Position numbers and translations under genes: made by a program
Source: Deltaproteobacteria bacterium
Lineage (GTDB): Bacteria > Desulfobacterota > Desulfuromonadia > Desulfuromonadales > Geopsychrobacteraceae
Assembly: GCA_024279255.1 (NCBI GenBank)
Contig: JAJRRT010000029.1
Location: forward strand, 1 to 64,000
DNA: 64,000 nucleotides
Direction of reading: 5' to 3'
Notes under the pieces: generated by a model
What the model was told of the DNA's origin: nothing
The model's input: only the letters and a program-made list of their open reading frames with translations
The model's database searches: none
Shown: positions 16,292 through 25,514 of the stretch, one piece after another
Layout of the letters: each line of letters starts with the position of its first letter
Position numbering within the stretch: the first letter of the stretch is position 1

Positions 16292-18487
16292 TCAATATTT
16301 ACCAAAATCATCATCATCCAATTTTATCTCATGGCTATTTTCGATTCCACCCCAGTTGTCATTTACTGCTGTGCTGGGAAGTGCCGATTGCTGAACAGGT
16401 CGAGCTGTTTCGGGGGTTGACCCTGTATTTGATATTGCCATCAGGTTTTGTCCCAGATTAAACCTGCTCAGCATTTGTTGTAACGTTTCAGTCTGGCTCG
16501 ATAACTCTTCAGCAATCGCGGCTGACTCTTCAGATGTTGAAGTTGCCTGCTGGTTGACATCTTCGAGCTGATGCAACCCTGCATTGACTTGCTCAATCCC
16601 CAGACTCTGTTCGTGACTGGCTGCGGCAATTTCGGCGACTAGATCAGATACTTTGGTCACCCCATCAACGATTTCAGAAAGGGCCGCAGCAGTCTGATCG
16701 GCGATATGAGCGCCATTGTCGGTTTTTTCGACTGAGCCCTCGATCAGGGCGGTGGTTTCCTGTGCAGCCTTGGCACTGCGCGCGGCAAGGTTACGTACTT
16801 CTTCGGCGACCACGGCAAAGCCCTTACCGTGTTGGCCGGCACGGGCAGCTTCGACCGCAGCATTCAACGCCAGCAAGTTGGTCTGAAAGGCAATCTCATC
16901 AATGACCTTGATGATTTTACTGATATTTTGTCCGGCATCTTTGATCTCGCCCATTGCATTGACCATCGATTGCATCTGTTGGTTGCCTTTTTCAGCAGAC
17001 TGTTTGGCATCACCGACCAGTTGATTGGCGGTGGCCGCATTGGCCGCATTGTTCGAGGTCTGTTCGTTCATTTGGGTCATTGATGCCGAGATTTCCTCCA
17101 GAGCGGCGGCTTGTTGGGTCGCTCCGTTGGCGAGAGTGGTGCTGGAATCAGCAACCTGAACCGCACCAGATGATATCTGGTCGCTAGCTTCCTGAACTTG
17201 AAGCATGCTTTCGATCAAGCCCTGATTGGCATTGGCGAGTGGTTTGCTGATTACGCCATGAGCCTTGAAGGAGAAGTCACCCTCGGCCAAGCGGTTAAAG
17301 GCAGTCAGCACTTCATCGCGCATGTTGTCGGCAAAGGTGTTCATTGCGGTCGCCATCTTGCCCATTTCATCATGACGGTCCGTGTCAAGACGTAGGTCCA
17401 GGTTGCCGCGGCCTAACTCTTCGATCATATTCAGGGTCAGGTTGATCGGCTTTGTGATTGCGCGAGTCACGGCGAAGGCAAAAACTGCAGATAGAAGCAG
17501 TCCGATTCCGAGTAAAATTTGCATTTTTGTGGTCAGCAGGGTAACTGCGTCTTTTGCTGCTGCCGAGTCTGTTTGCATCAGGCCCGCCTGATTGGCAGCC
17601 ATTGCGCTGAGCAAGCTTTCGATCTCCGTCGCAAGCGGTGCCGCTTTAGTTCCCAGCCAGCTATTCCCGACATTCCAGGCATCACCGCTACGGATATCGA
17701 ACATCTGTGGCGGCAGCGGGGCGAAGACTGTTCGTGCTGCGCTTAACTTGCCGAAAGACGTTGCCTGGGCACTTGTCATCAGCTGTTGGCTGGCTTGCAA
17801 ATCAGAAAAGCGGCGGCTGTTTTTTGCCCATGTAGTATCAAAGGTTTGGCGGTAGTTGGCATCTCCGGTGAGCAGGAAGGCGCGGATGTTAGCCAGTGAC
17901 AGGGCGTAGCTCCCGCGCACATCGGCCATGATTCCGAGCAGTTTTTTTCGTTCAACGTTCGATTCCTGTTGCATCTCGGCATCGATCATTGCGGTGATTT
18001 CTCTGACGATGATATTTGCCTGCGGCATCGCTTCGTTCACCAGCAACTGCTGCGCAGGCAAATTTTGCGGTTTATAGTAGATCTCTTCGATCTCGACCTG
18101 GGCCTGCTTTAGTTGGGCAAAGAGCTGTTTGATTCTGGCCAACTTTTCCTTGTTGGCCGAAACGGTCCAGTTTTGCGAGAATTCGGTCATTTTTTCCAAT
18201 GCGGGTTCGATCTGTTCTTGCCAGTTTGCTGCTCGATCAGATTTAAACTGATCCTTTCCCAGCAGCATGTAACCTCGCAGATTGGCCAGTGAGGCATTCA
18301 ACCCGTTTACCAATTCTACGGCACCCTTGGCAGTTGGAGCGCGAAGATCAATGACGCGACTGGTGATTTGTTCGGTGGCTTTGATGTTGTACAGGCCGAT
18401 GCCGACAACGAGTATAAGGACCAGACTGGTGGCGCCGAAACTCAAGTACAGTTTTAGGCGTAGGGATAAATTCGCCAGTAAATTCAT
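16292..18487 (-). CDS. Methyl-accepting chemotaxis protein with large helical periplasmic sensor
   Basis: An intact 731-residue chemoreceptor: N-terminal transmembrane helix ([14 protein letters not shown]), a periplasmic region of about 290 residues, a second transmembrane helix ([17 protein letters not shown]), HAMP ([19 protein letters not shown]), and the signalling domain with the invariant [20 protein letters not shown] tip. The sensor is all helical with two similar bundles ([12 protein letters not shown] and [14 protein letters not shown] align), fitting the helical bimodular (HBM) sensor class. The C-terminus ends in [12 protein letters not shown] without an obvious CheR-binding pentapeptide. 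AGGAAGGATATC precedes the ATG. It lies apart from the che operon and is the only unbroken receptor of the three here. Confidence 0.95.
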   Translation of the reverse strand: MNLLANLSLRLKLYLSFGATSLVLILVVGIGLYNIKATEQITSRVIDLRAPTAKGAVELVNGLNASLANLRGYMLLGKDQFKSDRAANWQEQIEPALEKMTEFSQNWTVSANKEKLARIKQLFAQLKQAQVEIEEIYYKPQNLPAQQLLVNEAMPQANIIVREITAMIDAEMQQESNVERKKLLGIMADVRGSYALSLANIRAFLLTGDANYRQTFDTTWAKNSRRFSDLQASQQLMTSAQATSFGKLSAARTVFAPLPPQMFDIRSGDAWNVGNSWLGTKAAPLATEIESLLSAMAANQAGLMQTDSAAAKDAVTLLTTKMQILLGIGLLLSAVFAFAVTRAITKPINLTLNMIEELGRGNLDLRLDTDRHDEMGKMATAMNTFADNMRDEVLTAFNRLAEGDFSFKAHGVISKPLANANQGLIESMLQVQEASDQISSGAVQVADSSTTLANGATQQAAALEEISASMTQMNEQTSNNAANAATANQLVGDAKQSAEKGNQQMQSMVNAMGEIKDAGQNISKIIKVIDEIAFQTNLLALNAAVEAARAGQHGKGFAVVAEEVRNLAARSAKAAQETTALIEGSVEKTDNGAHIADQTAAALSEIVDGVTKVSDLVAEIAAASHEQSLGIEQVNAGLHQLEDVNQQATSTSEESAAIAEELSSQTETLQQMLSRFNLGQNLMAISNTGSTPETARPVQQSALPSTAVNDNWGGIENSHEIKLDDDDFGKY

Positions 18488-18760
18488 TTAGATATCCTTC
18501 CTCTTTGCGGAGATGTGATTGTTAGCGTGTATTACTTTTTGCTACTGTTTGGGTTATTACTTGCTGACAGTTACTCAAAAAATCAGATGGAAAGAATACG
18601 AAGCTCATCTCTCTTTAGAGTAAGACTGATAATCGTAATTATTTTATTGGCCCACAAGAATGAGACATGGCTAATACTAGCAGGGTGTTATGGAAGTGCA
18701 AGGCTGGAAATCTATTTTTATGTGCGGGGGGTGGAAGGGTTGTGTTTTATCGCAAAAGGA
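18488..18760. other. Intergenic region upstream of the HBM receptor gene
   Basis: AT-rich sequence that should carry the promoter of the receptor gene transcribed to the left. No open frame with a recognisable product, no repeat shared with the other intergenic elements and no clear -35/-10 pair was found. The region ends at the terminator hairpin serving the glutamate synthase genes. Confidence 0.35.
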
Positions 18761-18786
18761 AGGGCGAGGCCTGCTGACCTCGCCCT
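18755..18786 (-). terminator. Terminator after the glutamate synthase genes
   Basis: Stem AGGGCGAGG / CCTCGCCCT (18761-18786) with an eight-base loop. Read on the minus strand it is followed by a T-rich TCCTTTTGC tract. It lies about 27 bases past the stop codon of the gene ending at 18813. Confidence 0.7.
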
Positions 18787-18812
18787 ATCTTAAGATCATT
18801 TCGGAGATTGAA

Positions 18813-21125
18813 TCAGGTAATCTGTTCCATCGCCCAGACACCGCAGGGGCAGATCCCCGCACAGATGCTGCACCCGATACAGTCATGGTCCTCTGAAATA
18901 TATTCAAAGGTACCATCCTCATTGTCGACGCGACGAATAGCCCCTTCAGGGCAAGCTTCAAGGCACATGGTGCAATCGCGGCAAGTGCCACAGCTGATGC
19001 AGCGCAGAGTTTCTTCCTTGCCGTCTGCCACGCTGAATTTTCCCCGGTTGCGCGGCTTGAACAGCTCCTTGCTCAGGCAAGCCTGATTGATCATTTCAGG
19101 TTTGACAATCGACTTTAATTCCTTGCCGTTCAGCATGTCGTTGATATAGCCAATCGCCTCTTGTCCCTGACCGATGGCATGAGTCAGCAGCCCGGGATGA
19201 GTGGCATCTCCAATCGCAAAGATACCCGGTGCTTTGGTCGATTGACCGCAGTCATCGATATCCATCATGCCGCGTTCTGTCAACCATTCGCGTGGGACAT
19301 AGGAGAGATCAGGTCGCTCGCCGATCGAGATAATAACATCGTCGGCCTCGATCAATTCACCATCTTTGGTCACCAACCCTTCAGCGGTAATCTTCTCGGT
19401 AAAGACTGGCCAGCGGACCTCGCCGCCGAGAGCCTTAACGTGGTCAATCTCTTTTTTGAAGGCGGCCGGACGCTGGACGTCGATCGAGATGACTTTTTCG
19501 GCTCCCATGGCGTAGGCACCAAGGCAAACGTCCATCCCCGCGTTGCCAGCACCGATGACGACGACCCGTTTGCCGATTTTAGGTTTTTTGCCAGCATTGA
19601 CCTCTTTAAGGAAATCGAGGCCCTTTATCAGGCGTTCGTGACCGGGAAAGGGGATGACCACAGCATTGTGCGAACCTGAGGCGATCACCACAGCATCATG
19701 GTCTTTTTGGATCTGCACGAAAAGTTCGGCATCGACCGGGGTATTGTTTTTAACGTCTATGCCCAGATCTTTGATCCGTTTGATCTCACTTTGAAGTGAA
19801 TTTTCAGGCAGGCGTTCCGTAGGAATGACCTGGCGAAGTTTTCCGCCAACTTCAGTATCCGCCTCAAAAACTGTGACAGAATGGCCTGAAAGGCGTGCCT
19901 GCCAGGCCGCAGAGAGACCGCCAGGACCACCACCTATCACCGCAATCTTCTTGCCGGTCGACGGGGCTGTTTCTGGGGCAGGAATGTCACGTGACAGCCG
20001 ACCAAGTGAGGCCATGCTGACCGACTTGTCGACATACTGACGGCTGCAGGCATCCATACAGGGGTTGGGACAGACTTCGCCACAAACGCTGGCCGGAAAG
20101 GGTGAATACTTCAGGACCAACTGCAGGGCTTCTTCATGCTTGCCCTGGCGTAACAGATTGATGCGATCCTGGGTCGGAATATTTGACGGACAAGCGACCT
20201 GACAAGGCGCGCCAAATTTTTTATCCTGCCAGTGAGGGACCTTGAGTCGTCCATTCCCGGTATTGACCAGTCCAGCGACATCGAGGTAGTCATCATCGAT
20301 AAGATCGCCGAAGATACCACCCTTGACCCACTTTTGGGTGCGAAACTCACGCATAGTGATACGCGAATGGACGCGGCGCTCAGCGTTGCTCTTAGCGACA
20401 ATCTTCTTCCAGGCCGAAAATTCGGTCAATTCTTCAAGCAACTCGCTGCGCTCGATCTTGCCGAGAAAGGTTGGCATCTCTGCTGCTAGAAATTCACGGT
20501 CAGAGTCATCGAGATCGAGCATCCAGACATCTTCGGAAAGACCCTTGACCGGACCGCGCACATAGATTGTGCCGCCGACCATGCCAGCACAGGTGCGGTT
20601 GCCGAGAATCGAGTTAACATCTTCGCAGCCGACGCCACAGATGACCGCGATACCGCCGCCCATAAATTCGAAGCAGAACGAGCCGGTGCGTTTGAGGACC
20701 CAGAATTCAGGAGCAGGGTAGGCCGGATCATGTTTCATTAGCGACCCGGAGCGGGTGCCGACCCGACCTGCGACATAGATCTTGCCGCTGGCCGCACAAT
20801 GAGCTGTTGTGTCGCCGCCATCGCCGAGAATAGTCAACTCAGCGCCAGCGTTCAACCAGCCTGCATCGGCCGGAGCCGAACCTTCAACAATGATCTCGGT
20901 CCCTTCGAGGCCGAAGGAGCCGACTCGCTGACCGGGGTTTTTGACCCGAAACTTAAGCGGAGAACCGTCTTCGGTCCAGAGCGGGCCGCCGATGTTGTGA
21001 TGGCCGCTGGCGAGAATTTCAAATTCGGTCTTGCCCGCGCTGAGAGCGCCATAGATTTGCTGCAGCAGTTGCTGGGTCGAAATCCGCTGGTTATTTTCAT
21101 CAAAGCCAATAATTTTAGCTGACAT
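18813..21125 (-). CDS. gltD: Glutamate synthase: GXGXG domain fused to GltD-like NADPH oxidoreductase
   Basis: A 770-residue fusion. Residues 1-240 form a GXGXG beta-helix (GGPLWTEDGSP; ERSELLEEL), the domain that ends bacterial GltB and exists as a separate subunit in archaea. Then comes a GltD-like oxidoreductase with an N-terminal Fe-S region (CPSNIPTQDRIN; CGEVCPNPCMDAC), two nucleotide-binding motifs (AVIGGGPGGLSAAW for FAD, VVIGAGNAGMDVC for NADPH) and IFAIGDATHPG. The C-terminus carries two [4Fe-4S] ferredoxin motifs (CISCGTCRDCTMCLEACP; CIGCSICAGICPCG). It supplies electrons to the FMN synthase subunit upstream. The fusion of the GXGXG domain with the reductase replaces the single large GltB. 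Confidence 0.92.
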   Translation of the reverse strand: MSAKIIGFDENNQRISTQQLLQQIYGALSAGKTEFEILASGHHNIGGPLWTEDGSPLKFRVKNPGQRVGSFGLEGTEIIVEGSAPADAGWLNAGAELTILGDGGDTTAHCAASGKIYVAGRVGTRSGSLMKHDPAYPAPEFWVLKRTGSFCFEFMGGGIAVICGVGCEDVNSILGNRTCAGMVGGTIYVRGPVKGLSEDVWMLDLDDSDREFLAAEMPTFLGKIERSELLEELTEFSAWKKIVAKSNAERRVHSRITMREFRTQKWVKGGIFGDLIDDDYLDVAGLVNTGNGRLKVPHWQDKKFGAPCQVACPSNIPTQDRINLLRQGKHEEALQLVLKYSPFPASVCGEVCPNPCMDACSRQYVDKSVSMASLGRLSRDIPAPETAPSTGKKIAVIGGGPGGLSAAWQARLSGHSVTVFEADTEVGGKLRQVIPTERLPENSLQSEIKRIKDLGIDVKNNTPVDAELFVQIQKDHDAVVIASGSHNAVVIPFPGHERLIKGLDFLKEVNAGKKPKIGKRVVVIGAGNAGMDVCLGAYAMGAEKVISIDVQRPAAFKKEIDHVKALGGEVRWPVFTEKITAEGLVTKDGELIEADDVIISIGERPDLSYVPREWLTERGMMDIDDCGQSTKAPGIFAIGDATHPGLLTHAIGQGQEAIGYINDMLNGKELKSIVKPEMINQACLSKELFKPRNRGKFSVADGKEETLRCISCGTCRDCTMCLEACPEGAIRRVDNEDGTFEYISEDHDCIGCSICAGICPCGVWAMEQIT

Positions 21126-21139
21126 ATTTCTTTATCTCC

Positions 21140-21210
21140 GTGAGGAGTAAGGAGTGAGGAGTAAGATGTGGGCTTTTCTCGCCTCACACTTCTCGCTTCA
21201 CGCCTCACGC
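21140..21210. repeat. Purine-rich imperfect palindrome in the glutamate synthase operon
   Basis: The left arm is repeats of GTGAGGAGTAAGGAGTGAGG type (21140-21170) and the right arm the complement-like CGCCTCACACTTCTCGCTTC followed by ACGCCTCACGC (21177-21210), with a short loop. One strand is nearly all purine on the left and pyrimidine on the right. It fills the gap between two cotranscribed genes and resembles in design the longer palindromes at 29970, 45065 and 47415. Confidence 0.65.
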
Positions 21211-21214
21211 GTTC

Positions 21215-22858
21215 TTAACATACGTATTGAATCTGTAGTTTGTCGGCAACGGCATGGTCGGTGGCGACCAGAGCATCGGCCCGGCCAACTGGTAGCGAGC
21301 TGTTGCCGATGGGGGCCATCAGCTTCTTGAGCTCGGTATCCATCGCCAGGAAGTAATTGACGATGTTTTGTGCAACCTTTTCCGGGTCGAGGCGTTTTAC
21401 CAGTGGCGACTCCTGTGTGGTGATGCCGACCGGGCAGAGGCCGGTGTTGCAGGCGTTGCAGCGGCCTTGGTCGTTGCCAACGCAGCCTGCCATCTGCAGA
21501 ATCAATTTGCCCGTGAAGACGCCATTGGCACCGAGGCAGATCATCTTGAACGCATCGGCAGCGAGGTCACCGGTCTTACCCAGACCACCTGCGGCCCAGA
21601 GCGGGATCTGCCCCTGACGTCCCTGGGCGGTTGCGGCCAGATAACAGTCACGTAGCTTGGAGACGATCGGGTGGCCGGTATGGTCGAGGCTGACCTCGTG
21701 GGCGGCGCCGGTGCCACCATCGATGCCGTCGAGAAACAGACCTCCGACGATGTTGTAGGGGTCACGCACCAGGTTATTGTAGACGCTGACACTGGTCGCC
21801 GATGCGGCAACCTTGATCGCCACCGGCACGCGGAATTTGAAGGCGGCATTGAAGGAGAGGAACATCTTCTGCACACTCTCTTCGATCGAGTAGAGGCCCT
21901 GGTGGTTCGGCGGTGACAAAAGGTCGGTCTTGGGCACACCGCGAATAGCCTGAATGTGCTCGGCAACCTTATTCGCCATCAGTAGTCCGCCGTCACCCGG
22001 CTTGGCACCCTGGCCAATCTTGATCAGGATGCCAGCAGGATCTTCGATCATGTGTGGCATCGCCTTGGCAATCCGGTTCCAGCCGAAGTGCCCCGACCCA
22101 ATCTGCAGGATCATATATTTGAGGTATCTTGATTTGAGCAGGCGAGCCGGGACGCCCCCTTCGCCGGAGCACATCCGTACCGGTAGGCCGCACTCTTCGT
22201 TGAGATAGGCGACCGCCATGGCGACCGCTTCCCACATCCGCCAGGAGAGGGCGCCGATCGACATATCACCGATGATGACTGGATAGATCCAGTTCACTGG
22301 GGGTGTGGTCCCTGTCGTCTGCAAGAGACCGTCAGGACCGATCCCCATTGGTAGCTTCTGCGGGGGCAGAATCCGCCCGAAGGGTGCCAGTATGTCGAAG
22401 GTGTGGCGCTGGGCGTCAAGGCTCGGGTCAGTCATCTGCGAAATGCGGCCGACACGCAGTTTGTCGAGGGTACGCACTGCAGATTCCAGGTTTTTACGTC
22501 CGCCCCGTTTGATCGAATCACCGCCGAGGCAGCGGGTAATGATCGGGTGACGTGAGTCGGGATTGCGTATCGGAGCGATGGCATCGTTGGGACAGATCTT
22601 TTCGCAGATTCCGCAGCCACGGCAATAATTTTTAAATGATTTGACCTGACGAATCACCGGAACTGCTGAGAACCGCGCTTTGGGCTCAGGAAGTTCACTT
22701 TCGGAGAAGACCAGACGCCGTTTTTCGATCTTGGCTTCAATCGCGCGGAAAGAGCAGGCCGCAACACAGGAGCCGCAAAGGGTGCAACGATGAGCGTCAT
22801 AGCGAATCTTCCAGGGCAGATCATTCGAGGTGACGTCCTGTACTTTCATTGTTTCCAT
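21215..22858 (-). CDS. gltB: Glutamate synthase FMN/Fe-S central subunit (archaeal type)
   Basis: A 547-residue subunit carrying the FMN-binding synthase domain where 2-oxoglutarate and ammonia form glutamate. It begins with two [4Fe-4S] ferredoxin motifs (CTLCGSCVAACSF; CRGCGICEKICPN). The synthase part has SIGALSWRMWEAVAMA, SGEGGVPARLL, KIGQGAKPGDGGLL, FLDGIDGGTGAAH and a cysteine loop CVGNDQGRCNACNTGLCPVG typical of glutamate synthase. The class-II amidotransferase is not fused; it is the overlapping gene upstream. The start at 22858 has GGAGGTT six bases before it; a second ATG at 22849 overlaps the upstream stop as ATGA. Confidence 0.93.
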   Translation of the reverse strand: METMKVQDVTSNDLPWKIRYDAHRCTLCGSCVAACSFRAIEAKIEKRRLVFSESELPEPKARFSAVPVIRQVKSFKNYCRGCGICEKICPNDAIAPIRNPDSRHPIITRCLGGDSIKRGGRKNLESAVRTLDKLRVGRISQMTDPSLDAQRHTFDILAPFGRILPPQKLPMGIGPDGLLQTTGTTPPVNWIYPVIIGDMSIGALSWRMWEAVAMAVAYLNEECGLPVRMCSGEGGVPARLLKSRYLKYMILQIGSGHFGWNRIAKAMPHMIEDPAGILIKIGQGAKPGDGGLLMANKVAEHIQAIRGVPKTDLLSPPNHQGLYSIEESVQKMFLSFNAAFKFRVPVAIKVAASATSVSVYNNLVRDPYNIVGGLFLDGIDGGTGAAHEVSLDHTGHPIVSKLRDCYLAATAQGRQGQIPLWAAGGLGKTGDLAADAFKMICLGANGVFTGKLILQMAGCVGNDQGRCNACNTGLCPVGITTQESPLVKRLDPEKVAQNIVNYFLAMDTELKKLMAPIGNSSLPVGRADALVATDHAVADKLQIQYVC

Positions 22859-23952
22859 CGTTGAACCTCCAGATTCTCATCGATCGTCACGATCTCGCGC
22901 TCGTGGGGGTAGATGTCTGTCGCCCAATCACGATCCGGAAGAATCTCATTAATACCGCAGACTTCAGAAGAGAAGACGACGGTATCATCGGTTCGTCCGA
23001 TCACTATCGGGCGTAATTTTTTAGCATCACAACAGGTGAACAGGGTGTTGTCTGGTAGCACTCCGATGATGGTATTGGGACCATTGATCTCGAGGTGGCC
23101 TAAAGACTGACGGATCGCTTTGAGCTGCTGAGCGTCTTCACGTCTCTCAATGTCGTCAAATGGCAGTGGGGTCACGACATGCTTGAAGTAGCGCAACGGC
23201 CAGTTAAGCTCGCGATGGATGTAGTGCAGGGTATAGAGAAAACACTGCGAGTCAGACTCGAAACCAATATAGCCACGATGCAGCTTGCGCTGAAACTCGA
23301 CATTCTTGAGATAAAAGGTATTTTCGCCATTAGCCAGAGCCGTGTACCCCTGTAGATGAAAGGGGTGGGCTGCATAGCGGACAATGTCGTAGTTGGTGTT
23401 CTGTCGACACTGGGTGGTAATGACTTTAGCGGTTAGTTTGGTGTCAGGCTCCCAGAGGCGAAAGTAGGTGCCGATGTCGCGTGGGTTGCCGATCTCTTTC
23501 AGCGTGACAACGTCAGGCCAGAAGGAATAAGCGAACCCTTCTTCATCAGGCTCAAGGGCCTCACGCAATCTCAGACGCATGTCGAGCAGCAGGTCCTCTT
23601 TCACTTTCTGTTCGGCATTGCGGTACGCTTTTGGGTAGTCGAATGTTTCGAAGACATAATTCGGCATCGCATTGATGTCGAGACCCGGCCGGTCATCGGT
23701 TTCGGGAACCCATTGCATGACCCGCTGAAAGCCAGCCTGATGCAGAATGTCTTCAGCCAGCCTGACTCCTTCGTCGGTCGCGGCCATCGACAGGGTCGGG
23801 AGGTGTTTGTAGTTTTCAAAAATGCCCCCGAGATCATGCATGACAATGGCAAATCCGGAATTGTCATGGCCTTTTTGTTGCGACTGCATCAATTGCAGCG
23901 CTTTACTCGGGTGCACGTAGTTGAGGCTTTTAATAGCTCCGATGCGACACAT
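22846..23952 (-). CDS. Glutamate synthase class-II glutamine amidotransferase subunit
   Basis: A 368-residue stand-alone GATase: the protein begins MCRIGAIKSLN, placing the nucleophilic cysteine at position 2 as needed after Met removal. QQKGHDNSGFAIVMHD and the later YIGFESDSQCFLYTLHY fit class-II amidotransferases of the GltB/PurF group. It releases ammonia from glutamine for the FMN subunit, whose gene overlaps its 3' end. AAGGAG precedes the ATG. The split into amidotransferase, FMN subunit and GXGXG-reductase mirrors the archaeal arrangement rather than the proteobacterial gltBD pair. Confidence 0.9.
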   Translation of the reverse strand: MCRIGAIKSLNYVHPSKALQLMQSQQKGHDNSGFAIVMHDLGGIFENYKHLPTLSMAATDEGVRLAEDILHQAGFQRVMQWVPETDDRPGLDINAMPNYVFETFDYPKAYRNAEQKVKEDLLLDMRLRLREALEPDEEGFAYSFWPDVVTLKEIGNPRDIGTYFRLWEPDTKLTAKVITTQCRQNTNYDIVRYAAHPFHLQGYTALANGENTFYLKNVEFQRKLHRGYIGFESDSQCFLYTLHYIHRELNWPLRYFKHVVTPLPFDDIERREDAQQLKAIRQSLGHLEINGPNTIIGVLPDNTLFTCCDAKKLRPIVIGRTDDTVVFSSEVCGINEILPDRDWATDIYPHEREIVTIDENLEVQRWKQ

Positions 23953-24280
23953 TTTAGTTAGGCTCCTTCTTGGTTTAGATACCCTGTGTAATCTCTGGGC
24001 ACAGGGAGGCGCGGGTTGTTGAGCAGGTTTTGTGCCATTCTGCTAGCTGGCATGATTGAGTCTGGTGTTTACGCTCTAAGTTACTGAAGTTATTGAGGAG
24101 AGGAGAGGTTTCTGCTGCGTTTTTGTTGAGCTTGAAGAGGGGTAGCTTAAGGGCGAACAGAGAAATTGAGTTATTATGCGAAGCAACTGAGTTGTTTCGT
24201 TACGCAATATGCTTGTTGGGTTGTTGCGGATGAAGGCTGCTGCGCTGGTATTCTCAGATTCTGAGCAGGGTTTTCGCAGA
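23953..24280. other. Intergenic region upstream of the glutamate synthase operon
   Basis: This 328-base region holds the promoter of the glutamate synthase genes and the 3' flank of ilvE. A small inverted repeat CCCTGTG/CACAGGG with a 12-base loop lies near 23980-24006, close to the operon start, and might act in the leader RNA. I found no full match to a known riboswitch and no open frame worth calling. Confidence 0.35.
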
Positions 24281-24312
24281 AAAAAAACCGCAACCAAGTT
24301 TTTTGGTTGCGG
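24281..24312 (-). terminator. Rho-independent terminator of ilvE
   Basis: Stem CCGCAACCAA / TTGGTTGCGG (24288-24312) with a five-base loop, followed on the minus strand by seven T residues (24287-24281). It lies about 30 bases after the ilvE stop codon. Confidence 0.88.
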
Positions 24313-24343
24313 GCGGGTGAAGTTTTTTAAATAGGGATTCCGT

Positions 24344-25408
24344 TTAAAGTTCAACCACCCAGTCGTGTTTGTCGGCTTGGCGGCCATATTGAATATCGGT
24401 CAGTTCCTTGTACAGCTTCATAGTCAGTTCCCCCGGTTCGCCGTTGCCAAGCTGAACACATTTGTCCTTGTAACAGAAGGAGCCAACGGGTGAAATAACG
24501 ACAGCAGTGCCAGTGCCGAAGGCTTCTTTGAGGCGACCACTGCTGGCACCTTCCATCACTTCATCGACAGAGAGTGCGCGTTCCTCAATATGATAGCCCA
24601 TGTCCTTCAGTAGATGCAGTACCGAGCGGCGGGTGATTCCGTCGAGAACTGTACCCTTGAGTGGTGAAGTGACGATCTTGTCATCGTAGAGGAAGATCAT
24701 GTTCATACTTCCGACCTCTTCTACATACTTCTTCTCGCGGGCATCAAGCCACAGAACCTGATCGTAGCCGTTTTCGGCGGCTTCTTTTGCTGCCATCAGA
24801 CTGGCGGCATAGTTCCCGCCGGTTTTTGCTTCACCGGTTCCGCCGTGGGCAGCACGCACATAGTGATCGGAGATCCAGATTTTGACCGGAGCGATCCCGC
24901 CTTTGTAGTACGCACCAACCGGCGAAAGGATGATATAACAGATGTATTGATCGGCCGGACGCACTCCGAGAAATGCCTCACTGGCGATCATGGTCGGACG
25001 GATATAGAGACTGGTTCCCTCACTCTTCGGCACCCAGTCAGATTCGAGGCGGATCAACTCAAGTAATGAGTCGAGAAAGAACTTTTCATCGACCTCAGGC
25101 ATACACATCCTTGTCGCACTACGATTGAAGCGCGAGATGTTATCCTGAGGGCGGAAGAGGGCAATCGAACCGTCCGATCTTCGGAATGCCTTCAGTCCTT
25201 CAAAGATTTCCTGTGAGTAGTGAAGGACCGTGGCCGCCGGGTCGAGAGAGAAGGGGCCATAAGGCTGGATACGTGCCGAATGCCAGCCCTTCTCACGGTC
25301 AAACTCCATGACGAACATACGGTCGGTAAACTTGGTTCCGAAGGCCAGTTTCGATTCGTCATCGATCTTTGCTTTCGGAGTGCTCAGCGGAAGGATGTCA
25401 AGTTTCAT
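24344..25408 (-). CDS. ilvE: Branched-chain amino acid aminotransferase
   Basis: PLP enzyme that interconverts branched-chain amino acids and their keto acids using glutamate. The 354-residue protein matches the long bacterial form: VLHYSQEIFEGLKAFRR, RMCMPEVDEKFF, and the PLP region HGGTGEAKTGGNYAASLMAA followed by DQVLWLDA, with EVGSMNMIFLY and GTVLDGITRRSVL. The catalytic Lys is in the GEAKTGGNYA segment. I start at MKLDILPLS because GAGGGC lies five bases upstream; a longer frame to 25498 would cross the divergent promoter region. It sits beside glutamate synthase, its amino donor source, and has its own terminator. Confidence 0.95.
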   Translation of the reverse strand: MKLDILPLSTPKAKIDDESKLAFGTKFTDRMFVMEFDREKGWHSARIQPYGPFSLDPAATVLHYSQEIFEGLKAFRRSDGSIALFRPQDNISRFNRSATRMCMPEVDEKFFLDSLLELIRLESDWVPKSEGTSLYIRPTMIASEAFLGVRPADQYICYIILSPVGAYYKGGIAPVKIWISDHYVRAAHGGTGEAKTGGNYAASLMAAKEAAENGYDQVLWLDAREKKYVEEVGSMNMIFLYDDKIVTSPLKGTVLDGITRRSVLHLLKDMGYHIEERALSVDEVMEGASSGRLKEAFGTGTAVVISPVGSFCYKDKCVQLGNGEPGELTMKLYKELTDIQYGRQADKHDWVVEL

Positions 25409-25472
25409 TTTATGCCCTCTTGTACAGGATATAGTGGAATTGTTGTTCTTAACATAAACCGGACGGATGTCG

Positions 25473-25489
25473 CAAGATGCAGAATCTTG
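25473..25489. promoter_or_regulatory. Possible operator between ilvE and larA
   Basis: A perfect 6-base inverted repeat CAAGAT-GCAGA-ATCTTG lies in the 106-base gap between the divergent ilvE and larA-like genes, about 26 bases before the larA ATG. The symmetry and place suggest a dimeric regulator site, but no regulator gene is adjacent and the repeat could be chance. Confidence 0.3.
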
Positions 25490-25514
25490 TAAGATCATAA
25501 CTATAGGGGGTTTT

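Noticed and set aside
25409-25498. N-terminal extension of ilvE across the larA-ilvE spacer
   Set aside because: The extension has no homologous sequence and would cross the divergent promoter region; the ATG at 25408 has a good ribosome site.
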